A DNA stretch of 64,000 nt from Sympetrum striolatum. Its lineage: Eukaryota; Arthropoda; Insecta; Odonata; Libellulidae. Of this stretch, positions 22,216 to 34,737 are shown one piece after another. The notes below the pieces were generated by a model. It worked only from the letters and a program-made list of their open reading frames with translations, had not been told where the DNA came from and did no database searches. The stretch's first letter is position 1, and each line of letters starts with the position of its first letter. The stretch is taken from contig OX388346.1 in the NCBI GenBank assembly GCA_947579665.1, positions 88,104,615-88,168,614 of the forward strand, given 5' to 3'. The translations under genes and the position numbers were made by a program.

Positions 22216-22975
22216 ACATTAGATTATGATTTGAAATTTCCTTTTTAATAAATGAAGCGGATAAGAATTAGATAGGAATGCTATTTACGAGGCTGTCATC
22301 ACCTACGGGTGATCAAAGGATAATTTGAATTGAGATATCGAGACACGCGCCTTCGCTTTATCAGAACTATCAGTCAAAGCTTTCATTCGGCTTGGATGAA
22401 AATTCCATGATTAATCACAGAGTCACCACCACAGAGCGTATTATATCCGAAAATATATCAGAACAACGTGACCGAGCGTTGGTCAATGTTTATTTGGCGG
22501 ACTTGAGGGCTCACGTAAGCAAAATGACGTAACGAACGCTCTGTATTAGGAGAGATTGGGTTGAAATATATTCCAGCTAAAATTTCGAAGTGGATCTGTA
22601 AAAGAGTTTTTTTATCGATGCTTAAATACATCAGGCATGAATGTCCGTTCTATGCCTAGGCTGCGCTTTCTAAGAAAATAAAATATTCAACTATTGAAGT
22701 GGTGCAACAATTTGAGATACTCGAGCTAAAAAACTGAAATTCCAGGAATAATCGAAGGGTATACGGAAATTAAATGCAAGAATTAAAAACCGTTTTTCTT
22801 CATTTATCTTAAAATTAACATTTCGAATATATATCATGAAAGTGAGCAATTAAACAATGCAGACAAAGAAACCTATTCTCTAAGGGAACTACTAAATGTA
22901 GCGAAATTGATTCCTAGCATCAAAAATACCCTTACACTCAAATTTTAAAATAAATGTTTCAGCTGTTTCTGAGAA
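22216..22975. other. Intergenic, no gene seen
   Basis: Mixed composition; no exon or repeat signature. Confidence 0.5.
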
Positions 22976-23960
22976 AGCTACGAGAACCATAGTGTAAACT
23001 CCCGTTTACCCGAAATGATCGTTTTGTCTCCGTCCTTTACTCCTCTAATGCACACGTATTTTCGTCTGAATCCGTCCACCAACGCGATCCAACTGTCGCT
23101 CATCAAAAGACTCCCGCTGAGCAACGCCAACCCCTTGGAGCGTACAAGAAAATTCGCGATTGGGCCTCTGAAACAAAGGAGGATCGTTCGGCGTATTACG
23201 CAGATTAAAACCGTGTGTCCGCTTATGTAAGGCGATTGGATTGCCTAACTCGGCGTACCTTTCTCGACTTGGAGGGAGACGATCAAGTGCATGAAAGCCA
23301 TGAAAATATCCGAAAGCGGTTGCGCAATTCTCGTTCGGGAATTCGGGAAAGAAAGAAGAAATGACGCAACGGTCGAGGGGATGCGACCGATTTTCCATCC
23401 GCAGATAACGAAACGCTGGAAACGGAAAACAAACGCTGTTGCGGGTATTTTTGGAAGAAAGCGATTCGGATGGAGAGAAGAAAGGGAACCTTTTTAAAGG
23501 AGGAAAAAGAGAACGGAACAACAATGAGAGGTTGTATTGAAGTGGAGGGACTTGAAGAAGTTGGAATTCTTTCCGAAGTTGGCGAAACAAGAGGGCGAAT
23601 CTATTGTTGGGAGGAAAGACGGAGGCGGGCAAGTGATACGTCGGCAAAAAATGATAAAAAACGCGGTCGAGATACTGCCCGTATTGTTAACCACAAATTC
23701 TCATTATATGAGAGATAATTCTATCCTTGAGTGGATATCTTCCCTTGAAGTGCACTCCAAAAGAGCAACTCGCGTACTTTGACGTCCGGGGAAACTTTTC
23801 TGCGTGGGAGAGACTCCGAAGGAACATATCTTCCAACTTTCGATCGGCTCATCATTAATTGCCATCACCGTGATCTCTTGCGAAATCAATCGAGCTCAAA
23901 ATGACACTGTCGCGATACGTGCTCGAAACATACGGAAATTACAGCACACCATTGTAAGAA
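22976..23960. other. Large GC-richer stop-poor island
   Basis: The longest open frames of the window lie here, including 200 codons on minus (23647-23045), but several frames on both strands are open together and none contains a recognisable domain. This reflects few stop codons rather than coding. No splice-bounded exon chosen. Candidate conserved non-coding region. Confidence 0.45.
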
Positions 23961-25329
23961 CATACCAAACCAATCCGTGAAGTATAATTTCCGCAAAATG
24001 AAAATTACATAAAGATGCTATGACTAAACCAAAAAGTGAAATATACGCGTGAATAGAAAGAAAAATTAAGCTTTTGTGGATAAAAATACCTCTAAAGGAA
24101 AAGACTTTCTAAAGGAAAAATGTATCCACCACAGGAAAATACTTGCAAAGAAGGAAAAATTAAAAAAGCAAATATTTATGAATTTCAATAATTTATTATG
24201 GTATTTGAGTGCGAAAAAGTGTCAATGTATTGCCAATCAATAAATGTTTTGGATAACATACTGCAAAATGGAAAAATGGTAATCATCGCTAAGAAGTGAA
24301 GAAAAAAATGAAAAATAAAATAGAAAACCGCAGTTACGTTATAGGAGGCTGTCAATCGCAGTATCAAAAAATATAATGTAATATTGAACTATGCACAACT
24401 ATAGATTGAGCAAACATAATTGCAAATGAATCCCCATTACATTTAAATTAGAAGACGGAAAGCATAACTCAGAAAGAGCAATATAAGTTAACTCAAATAG
24501 GCTAACAAGAATTTGTCTCGTTATAAGTCTGAGAGTTTTAACACGAGAGCTGCAGGGAGTGATTTGTGCCGACACACTCTGAGCTAGATTAGCAAATTAT
24601 CCATTTAAAACGTCATTGTTGGAACAAAGATATGACGGTGATCTAATCATCGCGAAGAAAGCAATTACTAAAGCAAAGAGCCAGCAGAACTCTATTAGGG
24701 AATTCGTTGGAGATTTTAACCGGAGAGAACTGTCTAGAATAATGGAACTTCCCGGATTTCCGGAAATGGCTGAAGCATCATCTTTTGGCTTCTTAATTGA
24801 ACGTCACCCGAAACGGCAGAAAAGAGAGAGACATGGAGAGAGAAGCCGGAATGAGAAGTAACATTTATTAGTATATTAATTATTATTAATTGTTCTTCGA
24901 ATAAATGGAGATAAAACAAAGATGTATTAAGCTACCACTGAAATAATGAATACACTTTTAAAATATAGTTATGTGATAGATATTCAATTCAATATAATGG
25001 TAATATTAATGATATTGTAAAAATAAAATTGAGACTTAATTTATTTGAGGGATCAAAGTTAATCTATTTTAAAATCTGGCACCAGCTGTTAAGTCTATAA
25101 TTAGCAATTAGCGGGACCTTAATGTATACGCTTTATGAATAGTTATAGTAGTGTTCAGTAGTTTTGCAATGATACGGTTATAATTCACACTTACATGTAT
25201 CTTCTCCTAGGTAATTCCAATGATTTTAAATTAATTTACTTCTATGTGTTATATCTATATATTTCCTAATATTAATTGTCATGGTGCTTGTATAATTATT
25301 CATATGTAATATTATATTGCTATATTTTG
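23961..25329. other. AT-rich intergenic
   Basis: An 81-codon open frame at 24616-24861 (begins with a non-ATG codon) is basic and low-complexity at its end and unrecognised. The rest is AT-rich. Confidence 0.5.
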
Positions 25330-25625
25330 TATGCATTGTTCCAGACGAATTAAAAATCCCAGGAATCAGGCCAATCTATAAAGGGGGGCCACATTAAGAG
25401 TTCAGTAACTACAGACCAATATCTTTTTTATACTAAATCAGTAAAATAATGGAAAGATGTATATCAAATGCACTTGTTGACTATCTAAATAACTTTAAAC
25501 TCATTAATAAGGATCAATGTGGGTTTCAGAGGAATAAGGCGACTAAATAAAATGAAAATCTGGATAAATTCGATCATGTGATCTTATCTTTTAAAAGGCT
25601 TTCGATACCGTAAATCATGAAATCT
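25330..25625 (+). pseudogene. LINE reverse-transcriptase fragment
   Basis: Plus-strand translation, with stops and a frameshift, follows the fingers/palm start of LINE reverse transcriptases. VPDELKIPGIRPIYKGG (25340-25390) is followed by a NYRPISFLY-type block (25407-25436), SKIMERCISNALVDYL, INKDQCGFQRNKAT (25502-25546) and a decayed 'SKAFDTVNHE' block (25590-25620). The catalytic YADD part is absent. Dead fragment, likely of the Jockey/CR1/RTE assemblage. Confidence 0.8.
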
Positions 25626-25649
25626 TTCTTAGGGTTTTATGATTTCTAT

Positions 25650-26557
25650 TGATGACTAGCTGAGTGCCCGTTGATTCTCAACGGAAAAATGAATCTAATG
25701 TAAATCGAAAGAAGTCATGAAATTTAGATATGAAAAGATTTAGAAATAAAAAGTTTTAAATTTATGAAAAACAATACTTCTCTTCATAGTTGAAGGGCAG
25801 ATAACTGCCAGAATTTTCATTGCACACTAAGTAGAGATAGAGTCAAACCGTTTTAAAAAGCTAACTAAAAATTCTGTAAACAATTACGGTGCTGTAAATA
25901 AAACTTGATTGCTACTGACGTTTAAACAAAATTGTAAAAAATTAAAATTTTCATGTTCGTAATTATTTCCGTGCTATTCTTCACAGGATATTATTCGTAA
26001 CAGCAAATGTTAAAATCTCATGCAATTTTTTCTTCTTCATAGAGTGTATCACTAATTATCAGGATTAATTTTAACTGGACTTATATTCTTAATGTATTTT
26101 GATGGATAAATACATGAACTAGGAATCAACAATCGCCTTCATTGCCAAGGGTGATGGGTTGTTTACAACCTCGAAATTTTGATAAAATATTCACGCGTTT
26201 TATCAAAATTCTCAAAATTTCGATTCGGAAACGATATTTCACGACCAAAATAAGAATTTTTATTCTATTCTCCTTCTTATGGCGATTTATTCGACTTTGT
26301 ACGACTATAATTTCTTATTTAAATTTCCAAATGAAATAAAGCCTGCAGCGAGAAAAATGAAATTTACGTGCATTTCTTATGGAAATGATTTATCTATTTT
26401 TCGGCTATTCCTTTTCGGTTATTCCTAATTTTCTTTTTTCCTAAACCACCTCCGTACCGAGGCGAACAAAACAAAAAAAATTATTCAAATCGGTCTAGTC
26501 GTTTTCGAGATTTAGACGACGTCACGAACATCATTTAATTTTTATGTATAAGATGAT
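25650..26557 (+). mobile_element. Possible RTE-type non-autonomous element
   Basis: It begins GATGACTAGCTGAGTGCCCG, a form of the widespread GACTAGCTG.. consensus. Near its end (26484-26553) it has AAATCGGTCTAGTCGTTTTCGAGATT, close to the RTE 3'-end word 'TTGGTCCAGCCGTTT.GGAGATT', followed by GATGATGAC. GATGAC occurs at both edges. The interior is AT-rich with no coding. Whether this is one element or two fragments is uncertain. Confidence 0.45.
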
Positions 26558-27585
26558 GACTTTTTCTAACTCCACAACCCTCAGTTTAATGTACCGTCTG
26601 TTTTATATTTTGTACATTATAACAGTATAAATTAAGAAAAAACATTTTTGGATATTTGTAATCTATTCTTCTAATGAATTAACAATTATTATTATAATCT
26701 ATTGGTATTTTTAAATTGGATGGAGATGGAAATAAGCTCAGCTATGTTGAGACACGCGCACGGGTGCATTTTGCAAATTTCCGTTCGCAGTAAAGCGATG
26801 CTGTGCGATGTTAGAGAAGCTTGGAATCGAGGAAATCGATTTTTCGAAATCCCTCCTCGTTCCTGAATTTTGATATCCAAGCAGCAAGAGGGAGCCCGCA
26901 AAAATGACCCACATATTTATCCGTCCGAGAGCTATTAAACGCGGTTTCTAATTACGATATGCAGAAAAGGAAATAAACGCCCCTTCATAAATATGTATCT
27001 TTGATTACCATCCGAAGCCACAAAAGCGTTCGGAAGCGCTCGAAACACGCGGCAAGTAATTATCAGATGAATGGGTTCGGCGGAGCAATTTATCCGCCGT
27101 CCCCTTTCAATGTCGGCCTGAAATTGCACGACTCTGAAAATGTCTCGCTCACGAGAAGGTGGCAAGATTTTGAGCACCTCGAGAGGCGAGTGAAAATATT
27201 GAGAGGCAGGTATGAATAATAGATGTTATCGAAATGCAGGGGAACATGTGAGGCTCACACACTTCCGTTACGTCATTGTTATATCCAACGACCTCTTCCG
27301 GAATACGATGAATTCATATCATTACTAATAATCTGTATTCGCGTGTTCCTCTATCAAAAAAAACAAAACGGAGTAAGAGCTCTTTCGAATTGAAGTCTGC
27401 AGATTTACAACACAATACCAAACGTCTTCATGGGGGTAAACTGTAATAGGAAGTCCTATCTTCCATTTATTCCTTACCTAAAGCAAATTAAAACTTAGAT
27501 ACACATATCATAACAGTAATACACACAGACGGTTATCAGATAATGCGGAAATAAAGAGGAAATTTTTTTTCTTCTTTTTTTCCAG
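26558..27585. other. Intergenic with GC-rich island 26740-27230
   Basis: The island contains CpG words and overlapping open frames on both strands (69-80 codons) without any recognised domain. Nothing seen in the flanks. Confidence 0.4.
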
Positions 27586-27587
27586 CT

Positions 27588-27757
27588 TAGCTACTGTTGT
27601 CCTTTATCGGTGAAGTCTCCCTAAGCTTCCATGAACTATTAAGGAGGTTCACCGAGGAAACAGTAACAACGAACACATACGACGAAAAGTCCGATCAGCC
27701 GGGATTCGAACCCGGGACCTTGGGGTAGGGACGATAGTGTAGCTGGAATGCTAAAGA
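27588..27757 (-). mobile_element. tRNA-SINE with internal hairpin
   Basis: A minus-strand tRNA T-arm (CCCGGGTTCGAATCCCGG on minus, 27698-27715) is followed on its 3' side by a tail that forms an inverted repeat: GCTACTGTTGTCC...CGGTGAAG (27590-27615) faces GGTTCACCGAGGAAACAGTAAC (27645-27667). The A-box half is poorly preserved. Different tail from the other SINEs here. Confidence 0.55.
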
Positions 27758-27760
27758 ATG

Positions 27761-29082
27761 GTTTAGTGGGACAAATAAAAAACTGTGTTAATTTTCATTA
27801 CAGAAATAAAACATCTATTGGAGGAAAACACTCACAAAGAGAATAGGGATGGGGAAACCCTAGGAAATGCGTAGGAAATGAAGGGAAAGATTTAGAGGAA
27901 GATATGAAATTCTCTTCTTGGCAAAGCAGTAATATTCACTATCTCTTTATATTCTATACTCTTTCGCTATCAAATGATATAGTTTTAATTCAATATTTCG
28001 GAAATCATCCACAAATCACAAAGTGATCAAATTCACACGATATCTGCTTTTTCAACAAACAGACCGAGTTACGACTGTGCTGCCATAAGAAAAATGTCAT
28101 CAGATGAATAAACAAAATCTTCCTCGTGAAAATATTCTGGCTTTCAAGGCATTGAGAAAATCACCGTGTCTTATACGATCAATGGTAATGTCTGATTTTG
28201 CATAAAGACAACCTACCGAAAAAAATTACGTAATTATATTTCATTAATATTTATTCTCTACCTCCTAATGAAGCTCCGTATAACGACAATATTTGGATGA
28301 ACGAAAAATAATTCTTATCGAATGTTAAACTTAAATTAAAAGGAAACGATAAAATCTGCCACTTTAATTCCCTTCAACATTAGGTACAATTTAAGATAAT
28401 AAGTTAATTTTAGTTAATATATCTAAACCTTAAATCTTAGAATATCGTATTAATGGTATAAATAATTAAGATGAATATTAATACCGTTAATACAGTAACG
28501 GAGTTTCACCAAGTTATTGCTTATTGAATCAATTCTATCTTGGAATATCTTAAAGAAAACAGAAATCGCGTTTAAAAATCATCTCCTTCCGTTTAATTCA
28601 ATACGAATGGTGAAGTCTGAACATCTTTAGCTCTAAAATAATGAATGTTAATCACGCGAAATTAAATAATTATTACTTAATACTTATTAATTAATCGAGA
28701 AATTCCGCATTCTCTTAATTAATTGAAGCTGGTTCCCACTTTGCTTTATAAAAGATGGGAAGACACTATTGCGACATAAAGGAGATTGTCAATGAAATGA
28801 AATGGAGGTAGATTGAGAGGAAATGGTCGTCCATTTGAGAGACTAAATTATTAACATTCGGATTCCTAAATATAATCTCAGGGGAATACCGATAAAACAA
28901 GAGAATTATGGCTTCCGAATGATGTTCGCCAGTCGACAACATCATTTGCCAAAACCTTGGCGCTATTCAAAGAGACTTGATTTGAGTCGAGTGGGATATC
29001 CTTTAGTTCTCTTAGCCAGGCGTCATCATAGAATACAAGGAGATTGAAAGTTTTCGGATGATAGAAATCAATCTACCATTAC
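27761..29082. other. AT-rich intergenic
   Basis: No gene or repeat recognised. Confidence 0.5.
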
Positions 29083-29232
29083 TATCAGTATGTTTACGCA
29101 GGTTTTTCTCACCCCCCTTCTCTGTGGGTGTTTTCCTGCTGTGGATATTTTTTCCTAAGATATCACCTTAGGTTTTTTTTACTTCCACTCCTTCTAAAGT
29201 TTTCCTCTCTATTTCTATTCACATATACACAA

Positions 29233-29263
<31 letters not shown>

Positions 29264-29357
29264 ATGCCATTGACGAAATGTTAGATGGAAGAAGAGACCT
29301 TTCAGTCTCAATCTCGCCCTTAATAAAGACCTTAATAATAAAAAAATAATAATAATT
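29083..29357 (+). mobile_element. LINE/SINE 3' end with AT microsatellite and AAT tail
   Basis: Shares CTATCAGTA.GTTT, CCTTAGGTTTTTTT, CTTCTAAAGTTTTCC-like and TTAGATGGAAGA words with 9054-9230, and its end (CAGTCTCAATCTCGCCC, AATAAAGA) with 7640-7695. It ends in AATAATAATAAT. A TA dinucleotide tract at 29236-29263 sits inside the copy. Confidence 0.6.
29236..29263. repeat. TA microsatellite
   Basis: Uninterrupted TA dinucleotides, about 14 units. Confidence 0.95.
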
Positions 29358-30470
29358 AGTGATAAACTTCGTGACAATCCAGTAAGAACAATTTGTGAAT
29401 TGTAAACAGTTAATACAAACAAATATTTGTGGAATACTACTGACCTTGAATTCATAAATTTATAGATAAATTAATATCTTTACATTTCACGCAAAACATT
29501 CAAATAAAACATCCACACCACAGTTTATTTCTGAAATCTATTGAATTAATCGAATAAAATATTACCCTTACATAACTTTAGTATCCATGAAACCCAATAT
29601 GGCAATTTTAAAACTCTCGATTTGATAACTATATTTATTAACGATATTAATACAGAGAAATTTTCTTCGCATTTTAAATGCACGAAACCATGGCTCATAA
29701 TTCGCAAATACTTTGGTTTAGAAGGCTAAAGGTTAAGGTTTCGTTGCTAAAAGCTCTGCATAAATCTGTATGACCTAGCGTGCAATCTTATGTCTCCGTT
29801 ATAAAAATACGAGGGAAATTTTCATATTGCTCTTCCATATAGCCTCAAGGAAACTTCTCAGACTAAAATTCCACTGTTACTTTGCTCTCAATAATGTGCT
29901 GAATTGATCATTTAAATATTTCACGTAGATTTAAGTCGCAATCCTGTCTTCGATGAACAAGAGGGAATTCCCCCAGACCTGTGGATGAGCATACAAATTG
30001 GTCAGGAAGGTGATTGATTGATTGATTTAGCAAACAAATTTCGTACCGAGCAGACTGTATATAAAACCTCTGCAAAAAGCTCCATCAACTAATTTAAATT
30101 GATAACCAAGTGAATAAGTTTTTATTAAATTAGATCGATTACGATAAGAATTATATTTTTGCTTTCTCGATGAAGCTGAGTTAAAAATCTTTCACGTTAT
30201 ATCGATGTAAACAGTCTAATTGAATTTTTCTTTTAAAAACAAAATAAACGTCTGTAGTAAGCGGTTTCTTAGCTAGTTTCGGTGCCATTTAAATTTTTGG
30301 TAGAAGTTACTTGGGATATTAGCTCGAACAACTACGAAGGTATCTGAATGCTCATTATTTTCAAGTCAGACACACGTTACAATCTATTTCTACGGTTCAC
30401 TTCGCCGACAATTATTTGGATAACTCTTACTAACTCCATTTGTTTCCTGTCAAAAGTGCCTCTTTTCCGA
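29358..30470. other. AT-rich, no feature
   Basis: No gene or structured repeat seen. GATT-like units repeat briefly near 30011-30026. Confidence 0.5.
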
Positions 30471-30843
30471 GACACTAGTGGTTAAATTGTGCTCGAGAGT
30501 TCTCGCAAATACTACATTAGCAGACGATGCACGTGCTACTCCGCGGTTTGGGGTAGTTTCGTTTGTCGAGTGATTGCGACAGCATGGATTCCGCTCCGTG
30601 AAAAGATTGTGTTACCTGCAAACGTGGTAAAACATCCGGAATGCGTCTCAACTAGTTTATTACTTAATTAAAAAAAAGTAACACTGACGTAGTTACTGCG
30701 TGACATCGTTCGTAGTTTAATCGTTCCCAGCGATTTTTCTGCGCGTTTATTTCAGTGTTCCTCCATCGGCATCGGTATTGAAGTGTTGATGGAAGCAACG
30801 AGAGTGTTTCAGCTGAGAAAAACTTCGGGAGGTGGTGGAGACG

Positions 30844-31002
30844 ATGAAATTAGTGAATGAAATGACGAACAAGCATTTTGTGGAATATTGCTATCGTGCC
30901 AAGCCAAGTGTGGTGATTCTATTTTGTGAAACAAGTGGGTGTGTAACTCTCAAGATTTTTTGCGATTCCACGGAGGATCTCATGGGATCCTGCCCCGAAA
31001 AG
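30844..31002 (+). CDS. Candidate first coding exon of an unidentified gene
   Basis: Within a GC-richer block (30480-31010), an ATG at 30844 with A at -3 opens 53 codons to AAG|GTAAAG, a good donor at 31003, phase 0. An in-frame stop just upstream fits an initial exon. The peptide starts MKLVNEMTNKHFVEY and contains SVVILFCETSGCVTLKIF. The hydrophobic strand followed by C-E-T-S-G-C is weakly reminiscent of the N-terminal region of insect ionotropic receptors, but I cannot confirm that. A TCAGT initiator-like word at 30752 could mark transcription start (or TTTATTTCAG there could be an acceptor). A short 23-codon uORF (MEATRVF...) starts near 30789. No second exon identified downstream. Confidence 0.3.
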
Positions 31003-34000
31003 GTAAAGAAAATGTACATATTAGATACAATTGTCTTGATTAGATATTGCATTTAGATTAAACTCAAAGACCTTTATAGAGCAACGGACTGTAGGTTAGA
31101 TTGGCATTGACACCGTCATAGACTCATGTCAGTCCAATTTGAAATTTAAGAGCATACGCTAATAATTGCAACCATCGAGATAAAAATGTCACTTCCAAAA
31201 TATTTAATTTATGCAAAGATTCAAACTTTGTTTTTGTTCTTTGCCACTTTAATTTTAACTATCATGTTAGCGTAAACTTATTTCCTCGAAATTAAATAAT
31301 ATCAGGAAGACCAAGATCGAAATGTTCTGATTAATTTAATGGGTAGAGTTCTTTATTTAGTCCTATGAATGACGAAATGTATTATTTTGAAATCGTACGA
31401 TTGTTTTACTGCATAAGAAGGTGTAATTAACCCATGCCTTCAAACCTGTTTACGAGTGCTCCCTGAATCAAGTAAAAATAAATAAAGTTATTCAAACCAA
31501 ATGATTTTAGAGCCAATATATATAATAGAAATTAAATCATTATACGTGAAAAAAATATATTCATAAATAATTAAGTACATTTCTTCGACAGATAATCCAA
31601 GAGCTGGATTAGATTTAATAATTTCCTAACCGCTTTTTATGTATATTTTCCATAGCGAAAATAATAAGCTGTAGAAATGGTCGTCATGTCATAAGATTAT
31701 CATATAAATTTATTCCGATTACTTAATGGTGTTTTATCACTGACTCTCATTTACTTTTACTTTACACGAAGATACAGAAAATAAATCATGGAAAGTAAAA
31801 AAAAACCATGTGGAATCCTTTTTTGATTACCTGAGTTAATTAAACTTTCCAAGATACGTGATTATAAATGCTAGATTGAGGAATGAAATCTCACAACACA
31901 GCAACGAACTTGCGACTTTGACTTACAGTAAAATGTTTTCCAATGTCACAGAAAAGGAAAGGCATTCAAATTTGAGAGAGAAAGGGAATGGACGAGAGCA
32001 TTAGCATGCAGATAAAGAAAAACATCTAACTCATTTTGAAAGGTATTCTCTTGAAAGGATAGCTAATACTCTATTCCAAACTAATTTATCAAAGGATAAT
32101 ATTACCATTAATAATAGATTAAGAAATATATTTGTCTAAAATTAGATAAATTTTCATATTTGAGCTCATCTCAAATATTTTACTTTTAACACATATTGAT
32201 AACTAATATTTAAAAATTAATTTCAGTTTTTGTTAAATTTTACAAACTTTATTCACATTAGTTAAATATTTTATTCTACTCGTTCTACGATAACTTATTG
32301 AATCTCGAGATTAAAGAAGTTTAACTCTAGTTAAATGAATGCGCCTTCAACTAAAACTATACATTTATTTCAAGTTCATATTCAAGTAAAAATCTCAATC
32401 ATAAGATTGTTTCGTGCTTAAAAGATTTAAAGGCTAACGATTCAAGTCCATCTCTGAAATTGTTTAGCAAAGCTGCATAAAGATTTTTATTATTAGCTTG
32501 CTTAGAGGGGAATGATAAACACATCCTATCTGAAATTTGAAAATGAAAGACCGGAAACACGTCATTGTTTAGCTCAGATTGTCTTTAGTTGAGTCACTGA
32601 TCAGCAAGTCACGCTTAAAAACTTGAATACAATTCGTTTGTTGTCTGTAAACAGATTTCTCAGTCACTTACCAAGCCGTCAAAATAGTATCGATCTACAG
32701 CTTGACTCATTTTGATGCTTTTATATACGTAATTTAATTTCTGTTTTCCGCCAGAACTTTCCAAAACTAGCCGAGAACATCCCAAGTCCCTCCCTCCAAG
32801 TGACAACTTCCTGCGCATTATGTGATGATGTTTCAATCACTATTTCTAGGATATTTAACATGTGTTGAGCTAATACGTTGACATCAAATCATCAAGGGTG
32901 AAAATCTATTCCGGTGCTTTGATTGTTTCTTTTCAATGGATTACTTCTCATACATATAAAATGAATTATCTCAACGTTACTGATTATCTCTGATGCGTTG
33001 AATCGTCATATACAATATTTTAAGTGATTCGTTGCGGCAGATAAAAATGGGGAACTTTTTCAGGTTTACAGAATGATTAAGTTAATGTTTAACTTTCCGT
33101 GATCTACCACGCTCCGCAGCTTAGACATTAATATTTGTCTTATTTATGCAAAATAAGAACTGGATCCAGGCTGAACGTCACCCTAACTCAGGGTGGTTTA
33201 TTCATTTAATTATTCTCACGAATTTATTTCCTAAGCTCCTAAAAAGTTGAAGTTATAAAGAACGTCATTCTGATATTTTCAATAAATTAGAAATTCTACA
33301 AATCTTTGAGAAACGAATCTCTTTAATTATTTTTATTAAAAGACAATGTAGTTAACCTTTAGCAATTAATCTATGACTAGAGGTGTTTGTTTTTCGCAAT
33401 AAGCGATAAAATTAAGTTTTAATGAGCAGCACGGATTTTGGTGATTTTCGCTTCATTCATCATTTGTAAGAGAGGGAAATTTAATTTTGGTATGATTAAC
33501 ATAAATGCACAATATGCAATTGCATTATTTAAGTATCCATTGTCATGTTTTTGATCAATCATGACATCTTTGCTAAAGCGAATTCAACTTTGATCTTTTG
33601 CAATAAATTCACAAAACTAAATGCTGTCTAAAATTCATGTTCAGCAAAGCGCTGCTATCGGCAATTTTTCAACGATTACTCGCACGTTAACAACAATGTA
33701 TTTATGTACGAGCGATGCATTGTGGGAAAGACGCGCTTACCAGAAAACGGATTGATACTATTTTGTATAATTTACACTTAATAATATTTCCAATGCTTTT
33801 AATTTTTATGTTAAAGTGTGCCTAATATTATTCTTTTGCTTACATGAGACTCTGTGAAAAAAGTAACACCAAATTTAGGAAAAATAATAAAAACACAAAA
33901 CACCAGAATTTGGTTTTCAAATCAACAAATTTCAGAAAAAATAAAAACATTTTCAAACACCTCTATCTATGACATTGAGGTAACTTAGAGATTGGGTGTT

Positions 34001-34373
34001 TCCACTCCACGCTCCGATCAATATTTTCGACGAATCTGTGCATACATTCAATTGGTTATAATCATTCTTTTTAAACTCGTTGTTGCAAATATAATCGATA
34101 CGATGGAGAGAATCCATTCAAGGCTTTTATTGAGATGTGAAAAGTACTATTAAGGAAACCGAGCTTAGGAGAAATTTGCCAATTTGAGAGAGTGGAATCT
34201 AAAAAAAATCTAGGAATGAAGTCCGTCCGTCAGTGACCTCATTGGATGCAGTCAAATGTTGCATAAATTGCTGTATTCTGGTGGGACTGAAACGTACGGC
34301 ATTCTAATACCCGCAATAGACTTCACTTCCCAACTCAGCCTTGAACCGAATCATTTCACAAGGTCTTTCAGAC
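31003..34373. other. AT-rich, probable intron or intergenic
   Basis: Over 3 kb of AT-rich DNA with no gene recognised. A possible acceptor plus short open stretch at 32757-32870 (NFPKLAENIPSPS...) was not convincing. Confidence 0.5.
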
Positions 34374-34600
34374 CAGCGCTTCCCAATCGGTGTAATGTGA
34401 GCTCTTGGTTTGAGGCGTAATGTTTGAGAGAAATGTTGTTCATTTTTGTGAAACCTATTTTCATTATTTCAAGTTTTTTTCATCTAATTAGAGTTCGTAT
34501 ACAGGAATTTAAGATATCCAATTTCACGCCCACTATTTCTTAATTTTAATTTAAAACGAAACTACTATAGAAATTGGCGTAAAGAAGGTTGAGAAGCACT
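34374..34600. mobile_element. hAT-like MITE
   Basis: It starts CAGCGCTTCCCAATCGGTG and ends GAAGGTTGAGAAGCACT, inverse-type hAT termini (CAG.GCTTC.CAA). No coding, AT-rich filler. The 8-bp target duplication expected of hAT elements is not clear here. Confidence 0.5.
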
Positions 34601-34737
34601 TTTTAGTTGATTCCCGCTCGATTCACAAGAAATGGTCTGTTATCTTTCGAGGGTTGATCAAATGGTAAGAAAATTTGAGATCATCAGTCATCATTGATGT
34701 AGTTCCGTGAAAGCCGAAGAAATCAAAGGAGATGTTC

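Noticed and set aside
23045..23647. 200-codon open frame on minus strand as a gene
   Set aside because: At least four other frames are open across the same stretch on both strands, there is no domain, and the residue mix (Phe/Pro/Arg/Ser) is that of chance reading in stop-poor DNA.
32757..32870. Second exon following the 30844 candidate exon
   Set aside because: Acceptor is plausible but the open stretch is short, ends in a stop, and shows no domain.
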